Shown: positions 1 through 10,058, counted from the first letter of the stretch. The stretch is 64,000 nt of DNA from Microcoleus sp. bin48.metabat.b7b8b9.023 (GCF_013299185.1 NZ_JAAFKG010000030.1:27196-91195); one strand, 5' to 3'. Notes: generated by a model from the sequence alone, not told the origin. Program-made: numbers and translations.

Positions 1-2
1 CG

Positions 3-3000
3 GGCCCGGAAGTGGGCGCGGCCGAACTCAACACCTTAGCAGACTTGTTTGAAGGCGAATCTCCGGATCTCGACGGCGCTTGGGAAGAAGAAGAAGATCT
101 GGACTACGTACAATCTGCTTCTAGGATGCCGACGGGGGGAATCATGGAATTAGATGATGATGACAATTCCGGCGATTTTACTGATTTGTTGTTTGACGAA
201 TACGGTGAGGAAAATTCGGAAACGAATGCGAGGACTCCTTTAGAGGATCTCACGAGTTTGTTTGGGGACGATTTGCTGTTTGGAGGTGAGGCTGATGGTT
301 CGGCGGTGGCAGCCGATCGCGAAAATGCGGGTTTAAAGCAGCCGCCAACTCGCAAACAGCTTGAAACAAACAGGCAGGGTTTGGATCGGGGAGAGGGCAG
401 GGTCGGCATTACCAGGAGGCAAGCTGATGAAGATGCTCTCGGTACGCTTTTGGACGAAGTGGCAGCCCAAACTTCTGTTGTGACGGCAGATGCTGATTTG
501 GATAACTTGTTCGGCAATTTAGGCTCATCTGAGGAAGCGACTGTACCGGCAGTTTCCGAGGAGTATGCTCTCAACCCGGATGCTTTCGACGCAGAATTCT
601 CGAATCTACTAGCAGGTGGTGGCAATGATTCAGGGGATGTAGAAAAACTGACTGTAGCCGAAATAGATGATTTCGAGTTGCTCTCTGGGGTGGAGGAAGA
701 CTCGGATTTCAGCGAGCTGTTGAGCATTACTTCTGATTTCCTTTCTTCTGAAGGTGAAGATGGGGAGAGCAGGGGCGATCGATCTTTAGCTACTGGCAGC
801 ACACCAAATGAGGAAAGTGGCAGCGTTTTTAATATGACATCAAATTCTGATTCTGATTCTGATTTAGATATTTCTGCGGATGGAGATTGGCTAGAAGATG
901 CTTTTGGCCTGGAAGACGAGTCTGCACAATCGACCAACCTGGATCTGGAGGATACCGATTTAGATGCGCTGTTTGGGGAGATTACGTCGGACTCGATTTC
1001 TGAGGATGAGGAGACTGGGCGCGATCGGCAGGCGGTTCATTCCCAAGAAGCGGCGAATTTGGCAGATCTGTTCGGTTCTGTACCTACGGGTACTGAGTAT
1101 GACGGGGAAGCTTCGGAAGAAGTCGATGGGGATTGGTTGAATTTAAATGGGGATTCTCAATTGCCCAGTGCTGGTACGGCAGCGGATGAGGGGGACTTGG
1201 CGAGTTTGTTCTCGGACTCGGAGGCTACTGTTTCGGAGGCAGGCTTGACAGATTTGGCAGCGGCTGAATTGGGGCTATTGTCCGATCGTCCTGATGCGGA
1301 AATTGCCAGTGTCGAGTCTGATGAGGGCACTTTCGATTTGTTGGAGGATATGTTTGGCGAAGCGCCTCCACCGTCGGTGGATGCCGAAGCTGGTTTTGAT
1401 TTGCAGGAGTTGTCGGCCGAAGTTCCTGAGAGTTTGTTCGACTCTGAAGGTGCGGATTTGTTCGATCGAGCTCAAACAGATGCGGCTAGTGAATCCGACG
1501 AGGAGGAAGATGATTTGTTTGGCGCGCTGGAAACGGATTTTGCGGCTGGCGATTTAGAGGTGATGTCGTCAGAATCTCTCGATGGGATGTTTGAGGGCGA
1601 TGCTGATTTGCTGGCAGCTCTCGAAACCGGGGCGACTCTCAACACCGAAGAGTTGGATGCTTTTGATGATTTGTTGGATTCGCTAGATGCTGGGCCTCTG
1701 GTGACTTCGGAACTGACGGGCTTTGGCGACGATGAAGAAGAATTGAGCGCAGCCGGTGCAGCAGAGTTGGAAGATGAGTCGCTGGCGGACTTTTTTAGCG
1801 ACATTCAATCAGGCACTGAGGATTCCGAAGGCAATTTTGACGATTTAGAAGCACTGTTACTCGCAGGCGGTGCAGGGGTGGCAATGGCAGCCTCTGGGGG
1901 AGCAAATCCAAGTCCAGTAACGACGGAAGTTTTCTCCGATCTCGAAGATCTGCTGAGCGAGAGCGCAACTATGCCGGAAATTCCAGCACCGGCGAAAACT
2001 GCCCGCAAAGCACCACCCGCTCCTGCTGCCGAGAGCGACGACGAATTTGGTGACTTAGAAAAACTGCTGGAAGATCCCAAGGACAGCGGCCGTCAAGGCG
2101 AAACCAATATCGGACAGTCGTCGGTCAACAACAGACCCAGGCGGAATGCCCGCGCGGGCGGGTTCGGCGACCAAACCATGCGCGTACCGGTCAAGCAACT
2201 GGACAACCTCAGCAACTTGATGGGGGAACTGGTAGTCAACCGCAACAGTTTGGAGCAAGACCAAGAACGGATGCGGCAGTTTTTGGACAATTTGCTGCAC
2301 CAAGTGACGCTGCTGAGCGATGTCAGCCAACGGACTCAGGATTTCTACGAGCGGAGTCTTTTGGAGATTGCTTTGCTGGCAAACCGCCAGGGACATCGAT
2401 CGGCATGGCGCTCAGAGGAGTCGTCCCACCAACGCGAAAGCGCTTGGAGACCAGAGGAAATGGACAGGTTTACTCCTTTCCACAGTTTGGCTCAGGAGAT
2501 TATCGAGCTGATCGTGCGGGTGCGGGAGTCGGCGGCGGACATTGAGTTTTTGGTGGATGAGGCGGATCAGGTGACTCGCCAACTGCGCCAAGTCACGACT
2601 CAACTGCAAGAAGGTTTGACTCGCGCCCGGATGAAGCCGTTTGCGGAGACAACGGACAGGCTGTTCCGGGCGGTGCGGGAAATTGGGATTAAGTGCGGGA
2701 AGCAGGCTCAGTTGCAGGTTGAGGGTAAGGATATTTTGATCGACAAGATGATTGTGGATCAACTTTATGACCCGATGACTCACTTGGTGAACAATGCGAT
2801 TACCCACGGAATCGAAGCGCCGGAGGTGCGTTTGGCGGCCGGGAAGCCTGCGATGGGCAGGATTACGATTCGGGCTTTCCACCAAGGGAATCAAACGGTG
2901 GTTTCGGTTTCTGACGATGGGGCTGGAATTGACCCGCAAAAGGTGAAGGCGAAGGCGATCAAGCAGAATTTGTTGACGGCGGCTCAGGCTCAGAGGATGT

Positions 3001-4106
3001 CTCGCTCGGAAGTTTACAATTTGCTGTTTATGCCCGGTTTCAGCACTCAGGAACAGGCGACGGAGTACGCCGGTCGGGGGGTCGGCATGAACGTTGTGGA
3101 GACCTCCTTGCACGAAATTCGGGGGACTGTGGGGATTGATTCGACGATCGGCAAAGGCACGGTATTTACCATCCGTTTGCCTCTGGTGCTGAGTATTTCT
3201 AAGGCTCTGACTTGCATTAGCGATCGAGCTCGGATTGCTTTCCCGATGGACGGAGTGGAGGACATGATCGATGTACCTCGCGATCAGGTAACGACTGGGG
3301 CAGACGGTTTGCCTTGCATTGAGTGGCGGGGTTCGATTTTGCCGTTCCGCCCGCTGCGGGATTTGCTGGGTTACAACCGCCATTTGGGCCGGGGCAGTGT
3401 TTACGGGTTTAATACTGACGATGACATGATTTCGGTGATCGTGCTGCGGTCTGCTGGGAATTTCTTGGCGGTGCAGGTGGATCAGGTTTCGACGGAACAG
3501 GAAATTGTGATCAAGCAGTTGGAGGGGCCTGTGCCGAAGCCGATCGGGATTGCGGGTGCTACGGTGCTCGGGGACGGCAAAATTGTGGCGATCGCCGACG
3601 TTCTGGAATTGATTGATTTGGCTACTGGCAGGCTGCGGAAGGAAGCTGGCGGTACGCTTTGGGATGAAAGTGGCGATCGGGCTGCTGCGGAGGCTGCTGA
3701 GGAGAAGACTGAGCCTACTGTGCTGATTGTGGACGATTCGATTACAGTGCGATCGCTCTTGTCGATTACTTTTGAGAAAGCTGGCTACCGAGTTGAGGAA
3801 GCTCGCGACGGTAAGGAAGCTTGGGAAAAGATGAAATCTGGCCTGCCTTGCGATATCGTGTTCTGCGATATTGAGATGCCGAGAATGGATGGTTTAGAAC
3901 TGCTTTCTCGGATGCAGAAGGATGCGGTTTTGTGCGAATTGCCGATCGCGATGCTAACTTCTCGCGGTGCTGACAGACACCGCCAAATGGCTTACAGTTT
4001 GGGCGCGAAGGGTTATTTCACTAAGCCTTATTTGGAGGAACAGTTGATGGATGCTGCTGCTCGGATGCTGAAGGGTGAAGTTGTTGGTGCTCCGGCTGTT
4101 GTCTAG
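3..4106 (+). CDS. CheA-type hybrid sensor histidine kinase/response regulator (5' end outside window)
   Basis: Chemotaxis/pilus-motility type kinase that would autophosphorylate and pass phosphate to response regulators. The frame is open to the left window edge, so the N-terminus (probably with the Hpt phosphotransfer domain) is missing. About 650 visible residues are a very acidic low-complexity region with recurring D-L-x-x-L-F-G motifs. Then come a CheA dimerisation-like helical region (about 705-880), an HATPase domain (N box LVNNAITHGIE, G1 VSDDGAGID, G2 GRGVGMNVVE; about 900-1055), a CheW-like domain (about 1060-1210) and a C-terminal REC domain (VDDS, phospho-acceptor Asp in CDIEMPRMDG, Lys in YFTKPY). 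This order is that of cyanobacterial PilL/TaxAY-type CheA-like kinases, which act with type IV pili in phototaxis. The specific pathway is inferred. Identity of the conserved domains is certain. Confidence 0.93.
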   Translation, partial: GPEVGAAELNTLADLFEGESPDLDGAWEEEEDLDYVQSASRMPTGGIMELDDDDNSGDFTDLLFDEYGEENSETNARTPLEDLTSLFGDDLLFGGEADGSAVAADRENAGLKQPPTRKQLETNRQGLDRGEGRVGITRRQADEDALGTLLDEVAAQTSVVTADADLDNLFGNLGSSEEATVPAVSEEYALNPDAFDAEFSNLLAGGGNDSGDVEKLTVAEIDDFELLSGVEEDSDFSELLSITSDFLSSEGEDGESRGDRSLATGSTPNEESGSVFNMTSNSDSDSDLDISADGDWLEDAFGLEDESAQSTNLDLEDTDLDALFGEITSDSISEDEETGRDRQAVHSQEAANLADLFGSVPTGTEYDGEASEEVDGDWLNLNGDSQLPSAGTAADEGDLASLFSDSEATVSEAGLTDLAAAELGLLSDRPDAEIASVESDEGTFDLLEDMFGEAPPPSVDAEAGFDLQELSAEVPESLFDSEGADLFDRAQTDAASESDEEEDDLFGALETDFAAGDLEVMSSESLDGMFEGDADLLAALETGATLNTEELDAFDDLLDSLDAGPLVTSELTGFGDDEEELSAAGAAELEDESLADFFSDIQSGTEDSEGNFDDLEALLLAGGAGVAMAASGGANPSPVTTEVFSDLEDLLSESATMPEIPAPAKTARKAPPAPAAESDDEFGDLEKLLEDPKDSGRQGETNIGQSSVNNRPRRNARAGGFGDQTMRVPVKQLDNLSNLMGELVVNRNSLEQDQERMRQFLDNLLHQVTLLSDVSQRTQDFYERSLLEIALLANRQGHRSAWRSEESSHQRESAWRPEEMDRFTPFHSLAQEIIELIVRVRESAADIEFLVDEADQVTRQLRQVTTQLQEGLTRARMKPFAETTDRLFRAVREIGIKCGKQAQLQVEGKDILIDKMIVDQLYDPMTHLVNNAITHGIEAPEVRLAAGKPAMGRITIRAFHQGNQTVVSVSDDGAGIDPQKVKAKAIKQNLLTAAQAQRMSRSEVYNLLFMPGFSTQEQATEYAGRGVGMNVVETSLHEIRGTVGIDSTIGKGTVFTIRLPLVLSISKALTCISDRARIAFPMDGVEDMIDVPRDQVTTGADGLPCIEWRGSILPFRPLRDLLGYNRHLGRGSVYGFNTDDDMISVIVLRSAGNFLAVQVDQVSTEQEIVIKQLEGPVPKPIGIAGATVLGDGKIVAIADVLELIDLATGRLRKEAGGTLWDESGDRAAAEAAEEKTEPTVLIVDDSITVRSLLSITFEKAGYRVEEARDGKEAWEKMKSGLPCDIVFCDIEMPRMDGLELLSRMQKDAVLCELPIAMLTSRGADRHRQMAYSLGAKGYFTKPYLEEQLMDAAARMLKGEVVGAPAVV

Positions 4107-4288
4107 GTTGGGTAACGTGTGAATGGGTATGAGTTCTGTGAGGGCTAAAGTCCTCGCAGGACTTTTGTGCGATCGGGTTAATTAACTGTCATACTTGTAG
4201 AGTAATATCGGATTTTTTTAACCACAGAGAGCGCAGAGGGCACAGAGAGAGAAGATAAAGATGAATAATTTATGATGCAATAAGTAAG

Positions 4289-4346
4289 GTTCGTAGTGTG
4301 GACTTTAGTCCGCAGTATTTTGCGGACTAAAGTCCACACTACGAAC
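4289..4346. repeat. Inverted repeat of the GTTCGTAGTG(A/T)GGACTTTAGTCC family
   Basis: Two complementary arms of about 26 nt face each other across a short loop. The same family (core GGACTTTAGTCC) recurs near 13.7, 19.0-19.1, 23.6 and 50.46 kb. It occupies the 375-base gap between the CheA-like gene and msrB, which also contains one copy of the dispersed 'accacagagagcgcagag' repeat near 4220 and no gene that I can support. Folded in RNA it may also act as a terminator. Confidence 0.8.
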
Positions 4347-4482
4347 GATTTTTGTTATGGTAATCAGTCGGACGTGATATGATATCATGTCCAAAAACAG
4401 GCGATTGAAAAAGGTACAAATCAAGCAAAAAGTTTTGAACTTGACTGCTGGTGGTTTAGATTAATTAGCAACTGGATGGATT

Positions 4483-4977
4483 ATGAAGAAACGATTATTT
4501 TTGAAAGCTGCTGTAGCAACAGTCAGCATGGCATGGTTGTCGTCTTGTTTGCCTGAAAATTTAGATGTTATGGCTGCTAGCAATGGTGTTTTTGAAGTTA
4601 CTAAAACTGAGGAAGAGTGGCGCAAACTTTTGACTCCGGCACAGTTTGATGTGTTGCGAAAACACGCTACTGAACGCTCTCATACTAGCATTCTCGACAA
4701 GCAATACGGCAAGGGAATTTATGCGTGTGCTGGGTGTGATTTGCCACTTTTTACATCCAAAACTAAATTTGATAGCGGTACTGGTTGGCCAAGTTTTTAC
4801 GAACCCATCAAAGGGGCGATCGCCACATCGATCGATAATTCGCTGTTTGGGACTAGAATTGAGGTGCATTGCCGTCGCTGCGGCGGGCATTTGGGTCACG
4901 TATTTGATGACGGCCCTGCACCTACTGGGAAACGCTACTGCATGAATGGTGTTGCGATGAAATTTATTGCTGGCTGA
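4483..4977 (+). CDS. msrB: Peptide methionine (R)-S-oxide reductase, predicted lipoprotein
   Basis: Reduces methionine-R-sulfoxide in oxidised proteins. The MsrB fold is recognised from the two zinc-binding CxxC pairs (C82/C85 in ACAGCDLPLF and C130/C133 in CRRCGGHLGHVFDDGP) and the catalytic Cys153 in RYCMNG near the C-terminus. The first 22 residues form a basic, hydrophobic signal sequence ending in LSSC, a plausible lipobox with Cys22. The enzyme is therefore probably exported and membrane-anchored, where it would repair periplasmic or thylakoid-lumen proteins. Length (164 aa) is a normal MsrB plus the signal. It stands alone between repeat-rich gaps. The family assignment is secure; the lipoprotein nature is inferred from motif only. 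Confidence 0.95.
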   Translation: MKKRLFLKAAVATVSMAWLSSCLPENLDVMAASNGVFEVTKTEEEWRKLLTPAQFDVLRKHATERSHTSILDKQYGKGIYACAGCDLPLFTSKTKFDSGTGWPSFYEPIKGAIATSIDNSLFGTRIEVHCRRCGGHLGHVFDDGPAPTGKRYCMNGVAMKFIAG

Positions 4978-5228
4978 TATTGTTTCACGGGTAATTCTGT
5001 GGTGTGAAATCCGATAATCCTCCGCGCGCCAAATCCCAGGTGCAGGCCGATTCGTGCGGATGGTATAGTGATTTTTGGAGAGCATCTCAGTTTGGAATTT
5101 ATAGTGCAATACGGTTTACTTAAGATGGTCATTGCGAGGAACGAAGCAATCTCCGTGTCTATGTCTCATAAGATTTTACCTCCAGGGTACTCTTAAGTAA
5201 ACGGTATTGATTTATAGTGCGTTTGGAA

Positions 5229-5294
5229 TTTATAGTGCGAGCGTCCCCGCTCGCGAGTTGTAAAATACGCGAGCGGGGACGCTCGCACTATAAA
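5229..5294. repeat. Long perfect hairpin repeat
   Basis: Arms of about 26 nt (reading TATAGTGCGAGCGTCC inward on each side) are perfect reverse complements around a loop of about 12 nt. A shorter relative lies at 22177-22240. It sits in the gap between msrB and the pentapeptide-RidA gene, together with a dispersed 'attgcgaggaacgaagcaatctcc' segment near 5130. No gene is visible in this gap. Confidence 0.85.
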
Positions 5295-5373
5295 ATAAAA
5301 AAAATGCTTTTCGCAAAAATGAGATGCTCCCGATTTTTGGGGCGAAAGGACGAAAGGGCGATCGAGGTTATGA

Positions 5374-6597
5374 ATGGACGCTGAAGAACTTTTAGAAAGA
5401 TACGCAAAAGGCGAACGGAGCTTTCAGTCGGCTATGCTCAGAGGAGTAGACCTCAAAGGTGCAGACTTAAGTGGGATAGACTTAACATCTGCAAACTTGA
5501 CAGCAGCAGAGTTGAATGAGGCTAACTTAACCGGAGCAAGGCTTAATAGTACAAACCTCACCAAGGCATCTCTGAAAGGTACAAATTTGAGGGGTTTATT
5601 AGAAGCTTCTGGTGCAAACTTCACTGATGCAGATTTGTGCGGTGCTGATTTGAGTAAATCCAATTTAAATCATGCTAAGTTTATAAATGCCAACTTGAAT
5701 GAAGCAAACTTAAGTGATGCCCAACTAACTGCTGCAAACTTCACTGAAGCATCCTTGATTGAAGTGTGTTTGAGTAGAGCAAAACTCCATAGTGCAAACC
5801 TGACTCAGGCAAACTTGACTGAAGCAGACTTAAGTCGGGCAGATATAACTAGCATAAAAATCAAAGATACCAATCTTCAGGGAGCAAAGCTGCGCGGTGT
5901 GAATTTGTCTCAGCATGACTTGTCGGGCATGAATCTAGCAAATGCGGATTTAGCTGGAGCCGAATTGATACAAGTAAATCTAAGAAACGCTTGTTTGCGG
6001 GGTGCAAATTTAGAGAGAACAGGTCTTCAAAGAGCTAATTTGATGCGAGCAAATCTGGAGAAAGCCAAGCTTAAAAAAGCCGATTTGACTGAAGCACAAA
6101 CTTATGGTATGAACATCAAGGATGCAGACTTCACTGGTGCGATTATGCCTGATGGAGAATTTTACATACCGGAAACCAGTCAACAAGAATCCCAAAAAGT
6201 GACATCTATGACGCGCAAAATTATTCGTACTGACAAAGCACCGGCACCTGTGGGCCCTTACAATCAAGCGATCGCCGCAACGGGCACTATGCTGTTTGTA
6301 GCCGGTCAAATTGCGATCGACACTAGACTAAACGATATCGTCTACACCGACGACGTGGCCAAGCAAACCGAACAAGTGATGGCCAATCTCGAAGCGATTC
6401 TCACAGAAGCCGGCGCTACTTGGTTGGATGTCGTAAAAACTACGGTTTTTCTCAAAAACATGAATGATTTTGCCGCTGTGAATGCGGTTTATGGGAAATA
6501 TTTTGATGAGAAAACTGCACCGGCGCGCGCTTGTGTGGAAGTTGCTCGTTTGCCGAAAGATGTTTTGGTAGAGATTGATTGTATTGCTGTGATTTGA
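5374..6597 (+). CDS. Pentapeptide-repeat protein fused to a RidA (YjgF) domain
   Basis: Residues about 15-265 are continuous A(D/N)LxX pentapeptide repeats, predicted to form a right-handed quadrilateral beta-helix. Residues 279-407 are a complete RidA/YjgF domain (PVGPYNQAI, FVAGQIAID, KTTVFLKNMNDF, PARACVEVARLP), the family that hydrolyses reactive enamine/imine intermediates. The Arg of PARACVEV, which binds the substrate carboxylate in active RidA proteins, is present. An internal ATG at 6208 begins exactly at the usual RidA start (MTRKIIRTDKAPAPVG), but I see no clear ribosome-binding site before it. The single frame is uninterrupted. Either this is a true fusion or RidA is also made separately from the internal start. 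Each half is secure; the functional link between them is unknown. Confidence 0.9.
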   Translation: MDAEELLERYAKGERSFQSAMLRGVDLKGADLSGIDLTSANLTAAELNEANLTGARLNSTNLTKASLKGTNLRGLLEASGANFTDADLCGADLSKSNLNHAKFINANLNEANLSDAQLTAANFTEASLIEVCLSRAKLHSANLTQANLTEADLSRADITSIKIKDTNLQGAKLRGVNLSQHDLSGMNLANADLAGAELIQVNLRNACLRGANLERTGLQRANLMRANLEKAKLKKADLTEAQTYGMNIKDADFTGAIMPDGEFYIPETSQQESQKVTSMTRKIIRTDKAPAPVGPYNQAIAATGTMLFVAGQIAIDTRLNDIVYTDDVAKQTEQVMANLEAILTEAGATWLDVVKTTVFLKNMNDFAAVNAVYGKYFDEKTAPARACVEVARLPKDVLVEIDCIAVI

Positions 6598-6614
6598 TTC
6601 GAGCTTCGTTTGAG

Positions 6615-6644
6615 ATCCCCGACAACTTCTGCAAAGTCGGGGAT
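6615..6644. terminator. Bidirectional hairpin terminator between convergent genes
   Basis: Perfect 9-bp stem ATCCCCGAC / GTCGGGGAT with a 12-nt loop, followed by a T-rich stretch on the plus strand (ATTTTGTTTGTTTAAT). It lies 18 bases after the RidA-fusion stop and just beyond the end of the convergent hypothetical gene, as expected for a shared factor-independent terminator. Confidence 0.75.
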
Positions 6645-6661
6645 TTCAATATTTTGTTTGT

Positions 6662-7039
6662 TTAATGTTTTTGCAGTTCAGAAACTTGAATTTTAGGCAG
6701 TTCTTTCCATTCGGGTTCAATGGGTGAATAGCAACAGTAGCATACCGCTAAACAGTCATATTCAGCATTCGGAATTTCAGGCGTGTACTCCTCTAAACGG
6801 GAAACTTCCCAATCTCCCCAACGAACGTGAGTGCTGGTAGAAGGGAATTTGGGATCTGCACTCTCCTTAAATTGGGCAAAGTTTCGCAGGCGATCGCCCG
6901 TTTTAGGCAGAGGTTTGTCTGAGTAGTCATAGTGTTCTGCTAGGATACTCGTGAGAGCACCTGTATGGGAAAGCAATCTATCCTCCCATCCAGGGGAAGA
7001 AAGCGATTCTGTTTTGAAAATTATCAACCGTTTTGGCAT
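6662..7039 (-). CDS. Hypothetical protein, 125 aa
   Basis: I do not recognise the family. The start at 7039 (MPKRLIIFKTES) is preferred over the longer frame from 7072, because AGAGAGGAA lies about 7 bases upstream and the longer version would overlap the preceding gene. The protein is soluble, with a Tyr/Cys-rich stretch (CLAVCYCCYSPIEPEW) near the end and no obvious signal or membrane segment. It follows another small hypothetical by 4 bases, so the two are probably cotranscribed. Confidence 0.65.
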   Translation of the reverse strand: MPKRLIIFKTESLSSPGWEDRLLSHTGALTSILAEHYDYSDKPLPKTGDRLRNFAQFKESADPKFPSTSTHVRWGDWEVSRLEEYTPEIPNAEYDCLAVCYCCYSPIEPEWKELPKIQVSELQKH

Positions 7040-7043
7040 TGAT

Positions 7044-7271
7044 TTATTCCTCTCTCTCGTGTTGGGGTTCATATGGACTCGGTGGAAACTCTGTCAACCC
7101 TTCAAAGACACAATCAACCTTCAGTATCGAATCACTTGTTTTTTCCCATCGAATTAATTCCCATCCCTGACGCTTTGCCATTTGCTGGCATTTCTCTGGA
7201 TCGGTTGCACTATGACGGCTAATATTCTCGTCGGGATCGTAGCGAGGTTTTGATGTCATCTCGATAGTCAT
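7044..7271 (-). CDS. Small hypothetical protein, 71-75 aa
   Basis: Unrecognised soluble protein rich in charged residues (RYDPDENISRHSATD, GWELIRWEKT). The first ATG (7271) lies inside a TGACCAA heptamer repeat, so the second Met (7259, MTSKPRYDP) may be the real start. It is the upstream member of a two-gene unit with the 125-aa hypothetical and ends 4 bases before that gene's start. No function can be offered. Confidence 0.55.
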   Translation of the reverse strand: MTIEMTSKPRYDPDENISRHSATDPEKCQQMAKRQGWELIRWEKTSDSILKVDCVFEGLTEFPPSPYEPQHEREE

Positions 7272-7621
7272 TGGTCATTGGTCATTGGTCATTAGTATTT
7301 ATACCAATTATCGCCTCATCTTGCAACAATCCTGAGTGTTAAGCTTGTTTCCAGAAAGACTGTTTGCAAGGTGCGTCGATCGCTCGATTGTCGATTTTTT
7401 TGAGGGATTTTTAATGGCGACACACCCTACAGCTAAGCATACTTTATATTTTATTCAGTCCGCGGAGGCGGACTTCGTTTGTATAGTAGCGGTTTCAACC
7501 GCCGAATGATACTGAGGGGAAAGTGCGCGACTGTATGAACTTCCACAGCCGATCGCACTTTTGTCGATCTGTCGCTGTCGCGCACCTACTCCCAAATCAA
7601 TCTGAAACAATCAGATTTAAT

Positions 7622-7706
7622 CTCAATTAGCAATTACTAATTACTAATTACCAGTTACCAATCAGCAATTAGCAATTACTCCAAAAGCAATTACCAATTA
7701 CCAACT
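7622..7706. repeat. Short heptamer-like tandem repeats (AATTACTAATTACC type)
   Basis: A run of near-identical 'aattaccaatta/aattactaatta' units just downstream of pnp. A related block of TTGGTCA units lies at about 7268-7294. These match the short tandemly repeated repetitive sequences typical of filamentous cyanobacteria. The 440-base gap 7272-7711 otherwise holds only a dispersed 'atggcgacacaccctacagct' segment near 7415 (relative near 22490) and no gene. Confidence 0.75.
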
Positions 7707-7711
7707 GTCAA

Positions 7712-9865
7712 CTATTTATTCAACGCTTCGCGGGCGGCTACCGCTTCGTCGGGATGAATGTTCAAACGGGTCAAATTAATTCGACCTTTATTGTCAATTT
7801 CTCGCACTTTGACAATCACTTCATCATTCACAGCTAACTCGTCTTCCACTTTCCCAACACGGTAGTCCGCTAACTGGGAAATGTGAATCATTCCTTCTTT
7901 GCCAGGGAGAATTTCGACAAAAGCGCCGATCGGAATAATTCGAGTTACGCGGCCGACATACACGTCTCCAGCATTCAACTTGCGCGTCATGCCTTGGACA
8001 ATGTTGTAAGCCCGCTGAGCTTTTTCGCTGTCGTTACCAGCAATTGTCACGGTTCCGTCATCTTCGATGTCAATCTTGACACCGGTTTCTTCGGTGATGG
8101 CTTTGATTGTTTTGCCACCTGGCCCAATGACCAAACCAATAAATTCGGGATCGATTTTCAGCGTTAGCAAACGCGGTGCAAACGGCGACATTTCCTTGCG
8201 GGGAGTGTCGATGGTTGCTAGCATTCTTTCTAAAATGTGCAGTCTCGCAGGTTTGGCTTGACGGATGGCATTTGCGATTACATCTAAGGGCAAACCTTTG
8301 ATTTTCATGTCCATTTGCAAAGCAGTAATTCCGGTGTCGGTACCGGCTACTTTGAAGTCCATGTCGCCTAAGAAGTCTTCAATTGCTTGAATGTCAGTCA
8401 AGATTCGGACTTCATCGCCTTCTTTGATTAATCCCATTGCCGCGCCGCTGACGGGTTGCGAAAGGGGAACGCCTGCATCCATTAACGCTAGCGTTGAGGC
8501 GCAAACTGAACCCATTGAGGTTGAACCGTCGGAGGAGAGGATTTCGGAAACTACGCGAATGACGTAGGGGAAATCTTCTTTGGATGGCAAAACTGGCAGC
8601 AAAGCGCGTTCTGCAAGGGCTCCATGACCGATTTCTCGGCGTCCGGGCGATCGCATCGGCTTGGTTTCTCCCACGGAAAATGGGGGGAAATTGTAATGAT
8701 GCAGGTAGCGTTTGTCTTGCTGCGGGTGCAAGTCATCGGCTAAATCTTGGGCGTCTCCTGGGGTTCCCAGAGTTGCTGCGGACAAGACTTGGGTTAAGCC
8801 GCGATTGAACAGCGCACAGCCGTGTACTCGCGACGGCAGCACCCCTACACGACAAGAAACGTGTCGCACCTCGTCTAGCTTGCGGCCGTCTACACGGACG
8901 CCATCTTCGATGATTTGCTTCCGCATCATTTTCTTGGTAACGTCTTTGAAAACGTTGCCAATTGTCTTGCTGTTGGCGGTGGCTGCTAGTTTTACCGGAT
9001 CGTCTTCGGCCAATTCGGCGATCGCAGCTTCGACTTCATTTGCCTTAACTTCGTCCAAAGCTGCATTCCGTATTGTTTTGTCTTTTTCAAATCTTGACAA
9101 AATGATGCGGATGGGTTCTTGGGCGCGATCGCGAATAAAGTTTTCGAGGATGGAATCTTGGGATGGCCGTTCCTCTACCACTAAATCAATGCCCAATTCG
9201 GCCATGATTTCGCGCTGGGCTTGAATCAAGTCACAGGTTGCTTCGTAGCCGAAGTCGATCGCCTCGATGATATCCTGTTCCGGCAATTGGTTGGCGCTGG
9301 CTTCCACCATGATTACTCCGTCTGGAGAACCGGCTACCACGAGATCCAACTCACCTTCTTTGATTTCGCTGTAGGTGGGATTGATAATGAAATCGTCCCC
9401 TACCAAACCAACTCGCACGGCCGCCATCGGCCCGTAAAACGGCATTTTTCCTAGCAGAATCGCTACGGAAGCGCCCGTCACGGCCAACACATCTGGGGGC
9501 ACTTGTTCGTCCATCGACAGCGTTGTGGCTACAACTTGGATGTCATCTCGCAACCAGCTAGGGAATAGCGGACGCAGCGGTCGATCGATCAAACGCCCAG
9601 TCAAAGTCACTTTTTCTGGGGGACGCCCTTCCCGGCGCAAAAATCCACCGGGAATTTTACCGCCAGCGTAGAGTCTCTCTTCGTAATCCACCAACAGGGG
9701 CAGGAAATCTATTCCCTCTCTCCCCTGCGATCGAGTCGCTGTCACTAAAACCGCCGTGTCACCTGACTGAATCAACACTGCACCGCCTGCTTGAGGCGCC
9801 AGTAAACCAATCTTCAGTCTAATATCCCGTCCATCAAAAGATATTGACTTGTCTATCTCTACCAT
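7712..9865 (-). CDS. pnp: Polyribonucleotide nucleotidyltransferase (PNPase)
   Basis: Phosphorolytic 3'-to-5' exoribonuclease and polynucleotide polymerase of the RNA degradosome; in cyanobacteria it also makes heteropolymeric RNA tails. The 717-aa protein has the canonical order: RNase PH domain 1 ([23 protein letters not shown]), an all-helical linker, RNase PH domain 2 ([30 protein letters not shown] with the catalytic Asp cluster), a KH domain with the GPGG loop ([16 protein letters not shown], about 560-620) and an S1 domain ([20 protein letters not shown], about 630-700). Length is normal. It appears monocistronic, with a repeat-rich region on both sides. Confidence 0.99.
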   Translation of the reverse strand: MVEIDKSISFDGRDIRLKIGLLAPQAGGAVLIQSGDTAVLVTATRSQGREGIDFLPLLVDYEERLYAGGKIPGGFLRREGRPPEKVTLTGRLIDRPLRPLFPSWLRDDIQVVATTLSMDEQVPPDVLAVTGASVAILLGKMPFYGPMAAVRVGLVGDDFIINPTYSEIKEGELDLVVAGSPDGVIMVEASANQLPEQDIIEAIDFGYEATCDLIQAQREIMAELGIDLVVEERPSQDSILENFIRDRAQEPIRIILSRFEKDKTIRNAALDEVKANEVEAAIAELAEDDPVKLAATANSKTIGNVFKDVTKKMMRKQIIEDGVRVDGRKLDEVRHVSCRVGVLPSRVHGCALFNRGLTQVLSAATLGTPGDAQDLADDLHPQQDKRYLHHYNFPPFSVGETKPMRSPGRREIGHGALAERALLPVLPSKEDFPYVIRVVSEILSSDGSTSMGSVCASTLALMDAGVPLSQPVSGAAMGLIKEGDEVRILTDIQAIEDFLGDMDFKVAGTDTGITALQMDMKIKGLPLDVIANAIRQAKPARLHILERMLATIDTPRKEMSPFAPRLLTLKIDPEFIGLVIGPGGKTIKAITEETGVKIDIEDDGTVTIAGNDSEKAQRAYNIVQGMTRKLNAGDVYVGRVTRIIPIGAFVEILPGKEGMIHISQLADYRVGKVEDELAVNDEVIVKVREIDNKGRINLTRLNIHPDEAVAAREALNK

Positions 9866-9963
9866 GTAGCACTGCTTCCTTATCTACCACATTCTTTCTC
9901 TGTCGGGATCGTAACATTACCACAGGATGTTTGAGAGGAACCAGCCAAAAGAGAGAGATAATC

Positions 9964-10058
9964 GGCGGGCGATCGACTGTCAGTGTCTTGATTGTAAGCA
10001 TTTATACTCTTTAATTTTTTTCATGTTCTCCAGTCGATTCTCCGGTCGATCGCCCGCC
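9964..10058. repeat. Inverted repeat in the pnp/SNF2 intergenic region
   Basis: Perfect 14-nt arms GGCGGGCGATCGAC (9964-9977) and GTCGATCGCCCGCC (10045-10058) lie about 67 bases apart. The 399-base gap between the divergent pnp and SNF2 genes must hold both promoters, but I cannot place either with confidence. A 'gcagataaacacagattaacgcagata' stretch near 10135 is a dispersed-repeat type. Confidence 0.6.
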
